DNA of 38,857 bases from Nostoc sp. CCCryo 231-06 (GCA_023522315.1 JAHCSU010000469.1:1-38857), one strand, 5' to 3'; shown: positions 17,582 to 25,994, counted from the first letter of the stretch. Notes: generated by a model not told the origin, from the letters alone. Translations and numbers: made by a program.

Positions 17582-17616
17582 GTCATTTGTCATTGGTCAT
17601 TGGTCATTTGTCATTT
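17582..17616. repeat. Short tandem heptamer repeat (five units)
   Basis: Five consecutive 7-base units (gtcattt, gtcattg, gtcattg, gtcattt, gtcattt) lie in the short gap between the transporter and phosphatase genes. This is the short tandemly repeated repetitive type common in heterocyst-forming cyanobacteria. Related units appear at 25776-25817 and 38682-38702. Confidence 0.85.
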
Positions 17617-17628
17617 GCCCAATACAGT

Positions 17629-19062
17629 TTAATCTAAATCGCTTTCCAAAACCGAAGCGATCGCTTGCTTTGTACTTGTTTGAAACTCTGTGATGTTCAC
17701 CCGATTCAGAAACCAAATCGATAGCACCATTCCCACGGCTTCTAGAACGAATACCAGTCCATAAGCTAACTCTAAACTTGGTAAAAACTTGCGTCCAATA
17801 TCCAAAACTGTACCTCCGATGACTACCGCCACACCTCTAGAAAGGGACTGCGCTAATCCCCATGCCCCAATAAACGTACCTGCCGCTTCTGCTGCGGTAA
17901 GATCCAGCATCAAGCTAATTGCTGCTGTAGTTAAGAAACCTGCGGCTAAACCGAACAAGAACAAACCTAGTTTGAGAACTGCTGCATTAGCTGTAAATCC
18001 TGATATACCCAGCAATATTGTACAGAATGCTACCAACATACAGCCTAGACGTGCAGTTCTGCGCTTACCCAAACGCGGGACAATGTAAAAGCCCGTAACG
18101 CCGTAGGCAATTAGTAGACCCGTTCCATAAAAAATATTTAATTTGGTACTTTCCGCTAGGGGCATTTTAAACACTTGACCCGCGTAAGGTTCCAAAATCG
18201 GGTCTTGCATAAACAAACTGATGGTCATCACCAATAAAAAGGTGAAGAATATACCTGTTTGTGGGCTAGCTGTCAATATTTTCCAAGCATTGCTTAGAGT
18301 AATGCTATCTTCCCGGTTCACCAGTGTGGAACGGGTTAAGTATTGAGAGTACTTTTTTTCTACGCCGAATGTGGCTGCGATCGCTAACCCAAATACAATT
18401 GCTGGGACGATAGTAAACAGCCTGGTGATAGATGCTTGTAAGGTTTCTAAGGTTGCTTCTGGCGTTAACTGCTTCAGCAAACTGGCACTGATAATTGCCC
18501 CAACAATAATCCCCACCATTAGCATCGACCAAACCACGCCAACTACTTTGGAACGGTTATCTTCTTCAGATATATCCACTAACAAAGCAGCAAAGGCAGT
18601 ACCGCTAGCACAAATTCCTAGACCGTAGACAGCGAAAACCAAAGCCAAAAGTGCTGTCCAGCCGATTGTTTGGGTTGTCCATGTCCAACCACCTGCACTA
18701 GTAGCGGCAAGATTTAGTTGCCACATTACTTGTATAGCTAAAAAGGCTGCGATCGCAAATATTGCCGCGCCTACCCAAACATAAGCTGTGCGGTGGTATC
18801 CCCATAACGGCTTGGCATCGGAAATCTGGCCGAACCAGATACGCGAAGGAGCAACAAATAAAGGCAGTGCTAGAACTACTGATACTAGCGTCGCCGGAAT
18901 TGCTATTTCTTGAATCATGACTCTGTTTAGTACGCCCAGAGTCAAGATGGACATCATGCTCAACCCCATTTGAAATAAACCCAGCCGGAACATGGTCAGC
19001 AGGTTTACCCTTGGCACAGATAGGGATTTTCTTTCGGTATCAAATACTTCACCGCTTGCCAT
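17629..19062 (-). CDS. BCD/PucC-family major facilitator protein
   Basis: This 477-residue integral membrane protein has about twelve transmembrane helices and the features of the BCD (bacteriochlorophyll delivery)/PucC branch of the major facilitator superfamily: LTMFRLGLFQMGLSMMSILTLGVLNRVMI near the start, FVAPSRIWFGQISD, GYHRTAYVWVG, and AAEAAGTFIGAWGLAQSLSRG near residue 395. In purple bacteria PucC helps assemble light-harvesting antennae. Cyanobacterial relatives are thought to act in chlorophyll handling or antenna assembly, without firm substrates. Its nearness to chlG (divergent, about 2.2 kb away) fits a pigment role but does not prove it. Confidence 0.88.
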   Translation of the reverse strand: MASGEVFDTERKSLSVPRVNLLTMFRLGLFQMGLSMMSILTLGVLNRVMIQEIAIPATLVSVVLALPLFVAPSRIWFGQISDAKPLWGYHRTAYVWVGAAIFAIAAFLAIQVMWQLNLAATSAGGWTWTTQTIGWTALLALVFAVYGLGICASGTAFAALLVDISEEDNRSKVVGVVWSMLMVGIIVGAIISASLLKQLTPEATLETLQASITRLFTIVPAIVFGLAIAATFGVEKKYSQYLTRSTLVNREDSITLSNAWKILTASPQTGIFFTFLLVMTISLFMQDPILEPYAGQVFKMPLAESTKLNIFYGTGLLIAYGVTGFYIVPRLGKRRTARLGCMLVAFCTILLGISGFTANAAVLKLGLFLFGLAAGFLTTAAISLMLDLTAAEAAGTFIGAWGLAQSLSRGVAVVIGGTVLDIGRKFLPSLELAYGLVFVLEAVGMVLSIWFLNRVNITEFQTSTKQAIASVLESDLD

Positions 19063-19242
19063 AGCTACTTTTTTGTATAGTTTATAGGATTTAATCTCTC
19101 TCTCTTTAAATAAAGATAAACCCTACCCGCTCCAAATCAGCGAACGAAAAATTTAAGTTGCGATTTGGCAAGCAATTATACACCTCAATTAGGGTATGCT
19201 TCAGCCAAGTTAGGATTAATTTTTAGGGCTTGGTTGTAATCT

Positions 19243-19271
19243 GCGATGTCTACGACGGGCTACGCCTACGC
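19243..19271. repeat. Interspersed repeat unit, copy A
   Basis: The sequence gcgatgtctacgacgggctacgcctacgc lies just upstream of the Rpn-family gene. A second copy with two changes (gcgatgtctacgacgggtta and cgcgtacac) is at 22671-22699. The two copies bracket the nuclease-rich accessory segment. Such units are dispersed widely in Nostocales genomes. Confidence 0.7.
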
Positions 19272-19298
19272 ATAACCAGAGAATTTTAGGATGAAATA

Positions 19299-20108
19299 GT
19301 GAAACGAGATTCCATTTACTATCAAATTTTTAAGCGCTTTCCTGGGTTACTCTTTGAACTGATTGATGTCCCTCCTCCTCAAGCACAAAACTATCGATTT
19401 GAATCACTTGAAGTCAAAGAAACGGCTTTCCGCATCGATGGTGTGTTTTTACCTCCAGAGGGTGCAACATCCAGAGTTATCTTTTTTGCTGAAGTTCAAT
19501 TCCAAAGAGATGAAGCCCTCTATCATCGGTTCTTTACCGAGTCGCTGATGTACCTGAACCGGAATCGTTCTCAGTACGATGACTGGTTCTGTGTGGTAAT
19601 TTTTTCATCACGCTCTTTGGAACCAAGGGATAAAAAAACTCATCGAATATTTCTCAACAGCGACCAAGTGCAGCGAATCTATTTAGATGAGTTAGGCGCG
19701 ACTAATCAGCAGCCGATAGGTATCAACTTGATGCAGTTGACTCTAGCATCCGATGAAGTGATGGCACAGCAAGCAAAGCAATTGATTGAGCGGGTAAAAT
19801 TAGAAGAAACGGACACACTACCGAAAAACGAAATACTAGACATCATCACCACAATCGCCGTTTATAAGTTTTCTTCATTGAGTAGAGAGGAAGTTGAAGC
19901 TATGCTAGGACTGACTTTAGAGCAAACAAGGGTTTATCAAGAAGCGAAATCCGAGGGTCGAGAAGAGGGTCGAGAAGAACGGGAAGCTGAAATGTTGAAA
20001 CTTACCGTCCCTCTGTTACTAAAGACAGGGATGAGTATGGAACAGATTGCTCAACACCTCAATGTTGATATAGAAGCTGTCCAGATCGCAGCACAGTCAA
20101 GTACATAG
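19299..20108 (+). CDS. Rpn family / DUF2887 PD-(D/E)XK nuclease-like protein
   Basis: This 269-residue protein resembles the cyanobacterial branch of the Rpn (recombination-promoting nuclease / putative transposase, DUF2887) group. The nuclease-like core shows FRIDGVF (D47) and FFAEVQFQ (E65, Q67), then YHRFFTESLMYLNRN. A Glu/Arg-rich stretch (SEGREEGREEREAEML) and a C-terminal helix (LKTGMSMEQIAQHLNVD) complete the usual layout. The start is GTG, with AGG about 9 bases upstream. Such genes are multicopy and mobile-element-like in cyanobacteria, but no inverted repeats or target duplication are seen here. Confidence 0.85.
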   Translation: MKRDSIYYQIFKRFPGLLFELIDVPPPQAQNYRFESLEVKETAFRIDGVFLPPEGATSRVIFFAEVQFQRDEALYHRFFTESLMYLNRNRSQYDDWFCVVIFSSRSLEPRDKKTHRIFLNSDQVQRIYLDELGATNQQPIGINLMQLTLASDEVMAQQAKQLIERVKLEETDTLPKNEILDIITTIAVYKFSSLSREEVEAMLGLTLEQTRVYQEAKSEGREEGREEREAEMLKLTVPLLLKTGMSMEQIAQHLNVDIEAVQIAAQSST

Positions 20109-20491
20109 AATGGACATTTAATTAATTACTAATTCGTAATTCGTAATTTTTGGGTTTAATTCCGCAACTCTACTAGATGCACTTGGGTTTGTGTATACGT
20201 GGCTTTGTTTCAGTTGGGGTCTAAATCGCCCTCTGAAACAGTCTCTTGCCTAAAGTCCAACTACAGTCCCGTGTATCACTGTGCCGTTCTGAGCAATGTA
20301 CCACCAACTGCATAAACGGCATCAAAACCAATTCTTTCTCTTCAAAGTGCTGCATCGGTTTACTTGGATCGTAATCGAAGACTCGTTTCGACTAAATCAT
20401 CACCGATTTCGTAATCTCTTATTTCAACATTAATCGAGATAATTTTGCCAAATTTATCTTTATTGAGTGGCTAAAATTGATACTATCCCTA
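20109..20491. other. 383-base spacer holding a gene remnant
   Basis: This gap separates the Rpn-family gene (plus) and the PIN-HEPN gene (minus), which converge on it. It begins with filler (aattactaattcgtaattcgtaattttt). Most of the remainder is a broken minus-strand reading frame described separately. I see no RNA gene or clear terminator. Confidence 0.5.
20221..20470 (-). pseudogene. Frameshifted fragment of an unidentified gene
   Basis: Two abutting minus-strand frames read like one protein. The first (from 20470) has about 32 open codons (KIISINVEIRDYEIGDDLVE) with a stop upstream and no start codon. The second, one frame over, begins near 20378 (VFDYDPSKPMQHFEEKELV) and runs about 50 codons to a TAG at 20221. 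Codon choice and composition look protein-like in both. A single indel near 20377 would join them. I do not recognise the protein. It follows directly after the PIN-HEPN gene on the same strand, so it may be a lost partner gene or a detached part. Confidence 0.4.
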
Positions 20492-21982
20492 TCATCGTAG
20501 ATTATCCAAATCTCGACCAACAAATTCAGCCGATGAAGCCCATGCAGATTTAATCTCATTCGTATCGGGATCACGATACCAAGCTGCTTCCCAAATTTTA
20601 TTAATATTCCACTCCCAAGACACAATTCTACCCTTTGTAAAACGTGTAAGAGTTGTCGGTAAAATAATAAACCCAACCAAAGCATCGCTTGGATGCCTTC
20701 TTGTTTCAAGAATTACTGCTTTAACAGACTCTTGAACTCTTGTACAGTCTGGATCAGCATAGACTAAAACCCCTGGATGATAAACTATATGAACTTCATG
20801 CGGGATTGATTGAAGACTTTCCAGAAGAGATAAACCACTCTCTACTGCTAATAAAATATCATTTGAATCTACCTCCTGCCCATGAACACTGTTATTACGT
20901 ATTGACCAGAAGTAATTAGCTTTTTCTATTTCAGTAAAACCATAAGGTTCCAAAAGCTTGACATCAGCTAAGAATCTACCTTGAGACTTCTCCAAAAGTC
21001 CCATACTAGCAATTAAGTATCGAAGCTCTCTTTCTATTTCAGATGCCAATAGTATTAAAGTAGTTTTAGGAGATGACTGCAACTGTTCAATTCGAGCTTG
21101 AATTTCCTCTTTTCTAACTTCTTCAATAACTTCTTTACTTGCTCCATATAAGTCTAGAAAAGATGAAAATTTGAGTATGTGAAAAGATTGACCTTCTGAG
21201 ACACGACGAAATTCTTCAATAAGTTCAAAACGAGGATATAGCGGACGACCCTCGCTCTGACTCCACCAGTCTGCTTTTTGATCTAAGGAAACGAAAATCA
21301 CACTCTTTTTATGGGTTTCTCCAAGCTCTAGAATTGTGTACCAAATTATTACATCACCAGCTCCGTCATCCGGCTTTCTAGCATCTTTGTATCCTGGTGG
21401 AAGCTTATACTCACAATCTTTTTGTATTCTTTGTTGTAACTTAGATTCATCAATTTCAATATCATGCACAACTCCTTGAGCAAAAAGAGAACTGTAGATA
21501 AGGCTGACAGGATCATTCCAATACCATTGACTAATATTGTCCAATATCTCACTTATGCATTTGTTGTACTCACGAATTTTGTCATTTAATTTTCCTTCGA
21601 TCTCAATAGCTTTTTGATATGGCTCTAATCCTTCCAGTAATGGGTAATTACCTAAAGCAAGTGAAGATTTTTTTCTTGAGATTTGCTGATATAAATCTTT
21701 TAGTTTTGTGACCCTATGTTCTGCAAATTCGCGTGCTGCTTGTCCGGGAATAACTAAGCGATTACTATCAACTAGCAATCTATATATTGTATTGATTTGT
21801 TCTAGACTTGCTTTGCCTGTCGTATAGGGAACCAGCAACGAATTAGTGTCAATTACAATAAAACAGTCGTCTTTAATCTCCTCTACTGATTTAGGGCGAA
21901 AAGAAAAGATACTCTCAGCATGAGGATACAAAGAATTGCGATAAAGCATCTCTATCTTGTTGCCTTTCTCTTGGTTATCCAT
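20492..21982 (-). CDS. PIN-like nuclease domain fused to a HEPN-like domain
   Basis: This 496-residue protein starts with a PIN-like domain (DUF4935/PIN_8 type): VIDTNSLLVPY (D45), AAREFAEHR (E85, E88), PDDGAGDVIIWY (D206, D210) and VIFVSLDQKADWW (D234). These acidic residues match the metal-binding set of PIN ribonucleases. After a helical linker, residues about 305-390 are all-helical. They contain IEREL, then FWSIRNNSVHG with R362 and H367 forming an R-x4-H motif as in HEPN RNases. A third region of about 100 residues (VHIVYHPGVLVYADPD onward) is unrecognised. Stand-alone PIN-like and HEPN domains act as RNA-cutting effectors in toxin and phage-defence systems; that role here is inference. 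No antitoxin is obvious next to it. Confidence 0.75.
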   Translation of the reverse strand: MDNQEKGNKIEMLYRNSLYPHAESIFSFRPKSVEEIKDDCFIVIDTNSLLVPYTTGKASLEQINTIYRLLVDSNRLVIPGQAAREFAEHRVTKLKDLYQQISRKKSSLALGNYPLLEGLEPYQKAIEIEGKLNDKIREYNKCISEILDNISQWYWNDPVSLIYSSLFAQGVVHDIEIDESKLQQRIQKDCEYKLPPGYKDARKPDDGAGDVIIWYTILELGETHKKSVIFVSLDQKADWWSQSEGRPLYPRFELIEEFRRVSEGQSFHILKFSSFLDLYGASKEVIEEVRKEEIQARIEQLQSSPKTTLILLASEIERELRYLIASMGLLEKSQGRFLADVKLLEPYGFTEIEKANYFWSIRNNSVHGQEVDSNDILLAVESGLSLLESLQSIPHEVHIVYHPGVLVYADPDCTRVQESVKAVILETRRHPSDALVGFIILPTTLTRFTKGRIVSWEWNINKIWEAAWYRDPDTNEIKSAWASSAEFVGRDLDNLR

Positions 21983-22308
21983 AGATATCGAAGTTGTACT
22001 AGAGGATATTTTTAACAGTTATTACTTACTATGTAATTTTCTAATAATTCACTAAACTTATATGGAAGGTCTAAAACTAAGTTCAAACGCGATTGATTAT
22101 AGCATAGAGTACAACTCTATTTATATACATATAACTAGAGTGATGGTATTGCGCTTACCCTGTTATCGGATGCAATAAAGGCACATAAAAATATCAATAT
22201 GAAAATGTGGTTTTAACTACGCTATTACATTGAATTTTTAAGATAAACTTGCCGTGTATATGTCATCAAACTACTTACCTTCATCTAGTAACTAAAAAGG
22301 CATAAGCA
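21983..22308. other. 326-base AT-rich divergent spacer
   Basis: This spacer lies between the divergently transcribed PIN-HEPN gene and the 74-residue hypothetical gene, so it should hold both promoters. It is AT-rich with several TATA-like stretches (ttgattatagcatagag, tctatttatatacat), but none has a convincing paired -35 element. No repeat, hairpin or additional reading frame is evident. Confidence 0.4.
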
Positions 22309-22533
22309 ATGACTAAAGAACCAGTCAAAGTAATATTATGGGAAGAAAATCAAAAAGATTTTCTCAAAAAGTTCTATGATCTCCAATTTATTCCCAGAGT
22401 AGGAGAGGAAGTTTACCTAAAAAAGGAAAGATGGAAAGTAACCAGAGTTGAGCATGATGTAGAAATTAGTGAGATTAATGTCTACATGGAATTAATCAAA
22501 AAACCCAAGCAGGATAAATCATCTAATTCATAA
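22309..22533 (+). CDS. Small hypothetical protein
   Basis: This 74-residue, Lys/Glu-rich soluble protein has a central segment (FIPRVGEEVYLKKERWKVTRVEHDVE) suggesting a small beta-barrel, followed by VYMELIKKPK. A purine-rich AAAAGG lies about 8 bases before the ATG. I do not recognise the family. It is transcribed away from the PIN-HEPN gene across a 326-base spacer. Its small size and position would be compatible with an accessory or regulatory partner, but nothing in the sequence shows this. Confidence 0.5.
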   Translation: MTKEPVKVILWEENQKDFLKKFYDLQFIPRVGEEVYLKKERWKVTRVEHDVEISEINVYMELIKKPKQDKSSNS

Positions 22534-22598
22534 ATACAAGTAAATACACTCAACTATAGCAATCCTATTTGATTTGTGAGAATTGCAACCCGCAGATC

Positions 22599-22621
22599 CC
22601 CGACTTCTTCGAGAAATCGGG
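22599..22621. repeat. Palindromic hairpin repeat
   Basis: CCCGACTTCT TCG AGAAATCGGG forms a 10-position stem with one C/A mismatch and a 3-base loop. It lies downstream of the 74-residue gene. This gatccccgacttcttcgaga type of palindrome is widely dispersed between genes in cyanobacteria. There is no T-tract after it, so it is listed as a repeat and not as a terminator. Confidence 0.65.
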
Positions 22622-22670
22622 AATCTTGTTTACGCGCGTTTGATTCAAGTTTTAAATTTTTATGCAAGGC

Positions 22671-22699
22671 GCGATGTCTACGACGGGTTACGCGTACAC
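22671..22699. repeat. Interspersed repeat unit, copy B
   Basis: This is the second copy of the repeat at 19243-19271, in the same orientation (gcgatgtctacgacgggtta, then cgcgtacac). It lies between the small hypothetical gene and the aldo/keto reductase gene. The two copies flank about 3.4 kb containing the Rpn, PIN-HEPN and small hypothetical genes. Confidence 0.7.
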
Positions 22700-22800
22700 A
22701 CAACAAGAGTTGCGGCCAAATGGTGGCGATCGCACCCAATCTTGTCTATAACGATACACTATAAAAGTAAAGAAATGTAAATAAATCAAATTTTGCAACC

Positions 22801-23748
22801 GTGGAAAACATCACATTGGGGCAAAATGGCCCATCTGTTACACCTTTGTGCATAGGCACTTGGGCTTGGGGTGATAAACTATTTTGGAGTTATGGCGATC
22901 GCTATGGCCCAGAACAGTTACAAGAAGCTTTTACAGCAGCTTTAGAAGCTGGGATTACCTTCTTTGATACTGCCGAAATCTACGGAATGGGAAAGAGCGA
23001 GAAATTTTTGGGGCAATTTCTCCAACAGACACAACAACCTGTGCAAATAGCCACAAAATTTGGCCCTGTACCGTGGCGATTTACAGCCCAATCCGTCTCT
23101 GATGCTTTAACAGAGAGTCTCAAACGCCTACAACTTGATCGAATCGCCCTGTACCAAGTGCATTGGCCTTTTGCCTTCTTTTTAAGTCAAAAAACCTTGA
23201 TGAATGCCCTAGCGGATGAAGTGAAGCAGGGTAGAATTGCAGCAGTTGGTGTAAGTAATTACTCAGCAGAGCAAATGCGAGACGCGCATCAAATATTGGC
23301 AGCCCGTGGAGTGCCTTTGGCTGTGAACCAAGTACGGTATTCTTTACTCAGTCGCCAAATTGAAAGCCAAGGTATTATCACAACTGCCCGTGAGTTGGGT
23401 GTGACTATCTTGGCTTATAGTCCTTTAGCTCAGGGATTACTCACAGGGAAATACAGTATTGATAGTGCTGAAACCCCCACTGGTGGGAGGAAAATGGACT
23501 CACAATTTAAGAAAGAAGGTCTGCAAAAAATTGCCCCAGTCATATCTTTGTTACGCAACTTCGGGGAAAAATACGATCGCACCCCCGCCCAAGTTGCTCT
23601 CAACTGGTTAATTGCTCAGGGGAATGTTATTCCTATTGCTGGAGTGAAGACAGCCGAACAGGTGCGGCAGAATGCTGGTGCTTTGGGTTGGAGATTGAGC
23701 GGCGATGAAATTGGAGAATTAGAACTAGTTAGTCGTCCTTGGCTGTAG
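22801..23748 (+). CDS. Aldo/keto reductase
   Basis: This 315-residue NADPH-dependent oxidoreductase has the (beta/alpha)8 aldo/keto reductase fold. The catalytic tetrad is intact: D56 and Y61 in FFDTAEIYGMG, K86 in IATKFGP and H121 in LYQVHWP. VGVSNYSAEQM and AYSPLAQGLLTGKY are typical of the AKR family related to Tas/YajO and potassium-channel beta-subunit proteins. The start is GTG. Physiological substrates of such enzymes are usually broad (aldehydes, ketones), so no pathway is assigned. It appears to be a single-gene unit. Confidence 0.92.
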   Translation: MENITLGQNGPSVTPLCIGTWAWGDKLFWSYGDRYGPEQLQEAFTAALEAGITFFDTAEIYGMGKSEKFLGQFLQQTQQPVQIATKFGPVPWRFTAQSVSDALTESLKRLQLDRIALYQVHWPFAFFLSQKTLMNALADEVKQGRIAAVGVSNYSAEQMRDAHQILAARGVPLAVNQVRYSLLSRQIESQGIITTARELGVTILAYSPLAQGLLTGKYSIDSAETPTGGRKMDSQFKKEGLQKIAPVISLLRNFGEKYDRTPAQVALNWLIAQGNVIPIAGVKTAEQVRQNAGALGWRLSGDEIGELELVSRPWL

Positions 23749-23758
23749 TATTTTTTAC

Positions 23759-24019
23759 CTACTCAAACACAGGAGTCCAAATTTCTGACACTACTAGCTC
23801 CCAACCTGGTAGTAAGTCTGGTAGTGTCAGTTTGTCATTATCCTGCAAAACTATTGGTTCTTGGTTGAGTCGATAAACTGTAAGCGTCAATTTGTCAGGA
23901 TCAATTAGGATACCAACCGTAGATCCGAGTTGTAAGAATAGCTGAATCTTTTCTACCAGTGGTTTGATCCGGTCTGACTTAGATTTTATCTCTACCATCA
24001 AGTCAGGCATCAGTTCCAC
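23759..24019 (-). pseudogene. N-terminally truncated Uma2 family gene
   Basis: This 86-codon frame corresponds to the C-terminal half of a Uma2/DUF820 protein. It begins at the PDLMVEIKS part of the active site (P5, D6, E10) and runs through KIQLFLQLGSTVGILIDP to a normal end. The N-terminal 90 or so residues of the family are missing, and a stop codon directly precedes the GTG. Immediately upstream is a small hairpin (gggtaa/ttaccc, 24031-24047) and repeat filler. I read it as a decayed copy; a very short functional variant is less likely. Confidence 0.6.
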
Positions 24020-24030
24020 TTACAAACGGG

Positions 24031-24207
24031 TAAAAAAGTTACCCAAAAAGCCAAAAAGTCAAGAGCCAAAGTCAAAAATATTGACTCTTAACTCTCAACT
24101 CTCCCATTTGAGATTTGGATTTTGGATTGCAGAAAAAATCTAAAAATCGTTCGACTGAACGCTCACGACAAGTCTAAAATCCAAAATCGATTAACTTCTA
24201 ACTCTTG
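24031..24207. repeat. Hairpin plus low-complexity intergenic filler
   Basis: The stretch starts with the inverted repeat gggtaa aaaag ttaccc (24031-24047). It continues with repeated motifs of the type agtcaagagccaaagtc, ttgactcttaactctcaact and ccaaaatccaaaatc that recur in other spacers of this window (27905-27965, 28880-28970). This filler separates the truncated Uma2 gene from the helicase gene. Confidence 0.55.
24132..24161 (-). terminator. Possible intrinsic terminator of the helicase gene
   Basis: On the minus strand, downstream of the helicase stop, CGTTC AGTC GAACG forms a 5-base-pair hairpin followed by atttttagattttttc. The stem is short, so termination may be weak. It is the best candidate 3' end for the rimO-helicase transcript. 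Confidence 0.4.
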
Positions 24208-24208
24208 A

Positions 24209-25741
24209 CTAAGAAGCTGATTCTCTAGCTGTAGGTGAACCTATCTTTTTACTAGGGGATGCAGAAGACTCGTGCCCACTTGTCCGCAGTTTTGGCTTGG
24301 GAGAAGAATGTCTTTCTTCATCTCCATTGCTGCTATCTGATTTCCACGCAGAACGGGGGCGATCGCTAGAAGATTCACGACGCTTACCGAGTCTTGGTTT
24401 GGGAGCAGAGGATTCCTCTTGGGGAATTTCCACATCTGAACTCAACCAAGCAGGACGAGTTTGGTCATAAGCGATTTGCAGTGCAGCTGCGGCGATCGCT
24501 TGAGCATCGTATTCTTCAATTAGTTCGCTGACAATTGGCAAGAATGAAGCCAAACGCTCACCTGTTAAAGCTTCTCGCACCAGTTCTTGCAATTTCAGAA
24601 TGTGTTTTGCTTCAATCTGGGCGCGTGTAGGAATCGTCAGTACTTGCCAATTTTGGCGGTTATGACGTTCAAATGTTTGCTGCTTGCGCCGCTCAAATGG
24701 TTGTACCAAAGAAATTGCTGTTCCTTCTTTACCAGCACGACCAGTACGACCAATGCGATGGACGTAGGTTTCTGCACTATCGGGTAAGTCGTAGTTAATT
24801 ACGTGGGAAAGTTGATCGACATCTAAGCCTCGTGCAGCAATATCAGTTGCTACCACCCAACGGACTTGACGGTTACGGAATCTGAGTAATAAGCGTTCCC
24901 GCGCTTGTTGGGACAAGTCACCGTGGTATTCATCGACACTATGACCAGCAGATTGTAACTGACTGGTGAGTTCTGCGGCTGTGCGTCTGGTGCGGACAAA
25001 GATTAAAGCTGTTTCTGGATCTTCCATTTCCAGAATCGGCTGTAAAGCTTTGGCTTTTGTCCAGTGGCGGGGGATCAAGTAAGCTACTTGATTGATTTTG
25101 TTGGGAGCGGCTTTTGGCTGCTCAACGGTGACAGTTGCAGGCGATCGCAAGAACTTGTTCACCAACATCCGAATTGATGGTGGCATTGTTGCCGAGAATA
25201 AAGCTGTTTGGCGATCTACGGGCGCTTGCGAGAGGATTTTTATCACATCGTCGATAAAGCCCATGCTCAACATTTCATCGGCTTCATCTAACACAAACCA
25301 CTTGACTTGATCCAGCTTTAAACAGCCGCGATCAAGCAAATCTATTACCCGTCCTGGAGTGCCCACAACCATGTGAACGCCACGTTTGAGTTGTAACATT
25401 TGGCGGTCAATTGATTGACCACCGTAGATTGCTAATACCCGCAAACCTTCATTACCGATGAATTGGGCGATCGCATCGTGAACTTGCATCGCTAATTCAC
25501 GAGTTGGTGTTAAAACTATGGCTTGCACGGCTTTTTGATTAATATCCAGCCGCTCTAAAATTGGCAGTGAAAATGCTGCCGTTTTGCCTGTTCCAGTTTG
25601 AGATTGACCTACTACATCACGACCGGCTAGCAATTGGGGAATTGCTTGCACTTGAATGTTAGTTGGTTCGGTAAAACCGATTTTTTCTAGTTGTTCGACA
25701 CGTTCTTGGGAAATGCCTAATTCTTGAAATGAAAGAGTCAT
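24209..25741 (-). CDS. crhR: DEAD-box RNA helicase, CrhR-like
   Basis: This 510-residue ATP-dependent RNA helicase has all core motifs: Q-motif region with F5 and Q30, motif I SQTGTGKT (47-54), PTRELA, GG, TPGR, DEAD (152-155), SAT (183-185) and HRIGRTGRAG. The core and the segment KALQPILEMEDPE are very close to Synechocystis CrhR, a redox- and cold-regulated helicase that remodels RNA. The last 70 residues are a low-complexity Ser/Pro/Lys/Arg tail. It lies downstream of rimO on the same strand with a 253-base gap, the order known for the Synechocystis rimO-crhR operon. The symbol is by similarity; other DEAD-box paralogues are a less likely alternative. Confidence 0.88.
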   Translation of the reverse strand: MTLSFQELGISQERVEQLEKIGFTEPTNIQVQAIPQLLAGRDVVGQSQTGTGKTAAFSLPILERLDINQKAVQAIVLTPTRELAMQVHDAIAQFIGNEGLRVLAIYGGQSIDRQMLQLKRGVHMVVGTPGRVIDLLDRGCLKLDQVKWFVLDEADEMLSMGFIDDVIKILSQAPVDRQTALFSATMPPSIRMLVNKFLRSPATVTVEQPKAAPNKINQVAYLIPRHWTKAKALQPILEMEDPETALIFVRTRRTAAELTSQLQSAGHSVDEYHGDLSQQARERLLLRFRNRQVRWVVATDIAARGLDVDQLSHVINYDLPDSAETYVHRIGRTGRAGKEGTAISLVQPFERRKQQTFERHNRQNWQVLTIPTRAQIEAKHILKLQELVREALTGERLASFLPIVSELIEEYDAQAIAAAALQIAYDQTRPAWLSSDVEIPQEESSAPKPRLGKRRESSSDRPRSAWKSDSSNGDEERHSSPKPKLRTSGHESSASPSKKIGSPTARESAS

Positions 25742-25775
25742 TAATTCGTCCTAAATTTTATGTAAGGATTTTGGA

Positions 25776-25817
25776 TTAGTCATTTAGTCATTAGTCATTA
25801 GTCATTAGTCATTAGTT
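25776..25817. repeat. Tandem heptamer repeat in the rimO-helicase spacer
   Basis: Consecutive units close to gtcatta (tagtcatttagtcattagtc and following copies) form a tandem array just upstream of the helicase start on the minus-strand transcript. It belongs to the same repeat class as the arrays at 17582 and 38682. Being inside a spacer likely to be transcribed, it could influence processing, but nothing shows this directly. Confidence 0.8.
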
Positions 25818-25994
25818 ATTCGCTATTAGTGAGCCAAGGGCGGTAGTGAAGCCTCAATTCTTGGAGAAGCTATGCTAAGTCCGCCAAAGTTTCAGGTAAA
25901 CCCTCATGAAAACTGCTATAAATGCAGCATTGACCTTAGTATAAGGATGAATCTGTAAGGGTCATTTAACAAAGCACAAAAGACAAATGACAAT

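Noticed and set aside
19299-20108. Insertion sequence with transposase
   Set aside because: The gene belongs to the Rpn/DUF2887 nuclease-like group, and no terminal inverted repeats or target duplications flank it.
25776-25817. CRISPR array
   Set aside because: The repeat units are 7 bases, directly adjacent and without spacers; they are short tandem heptamers.
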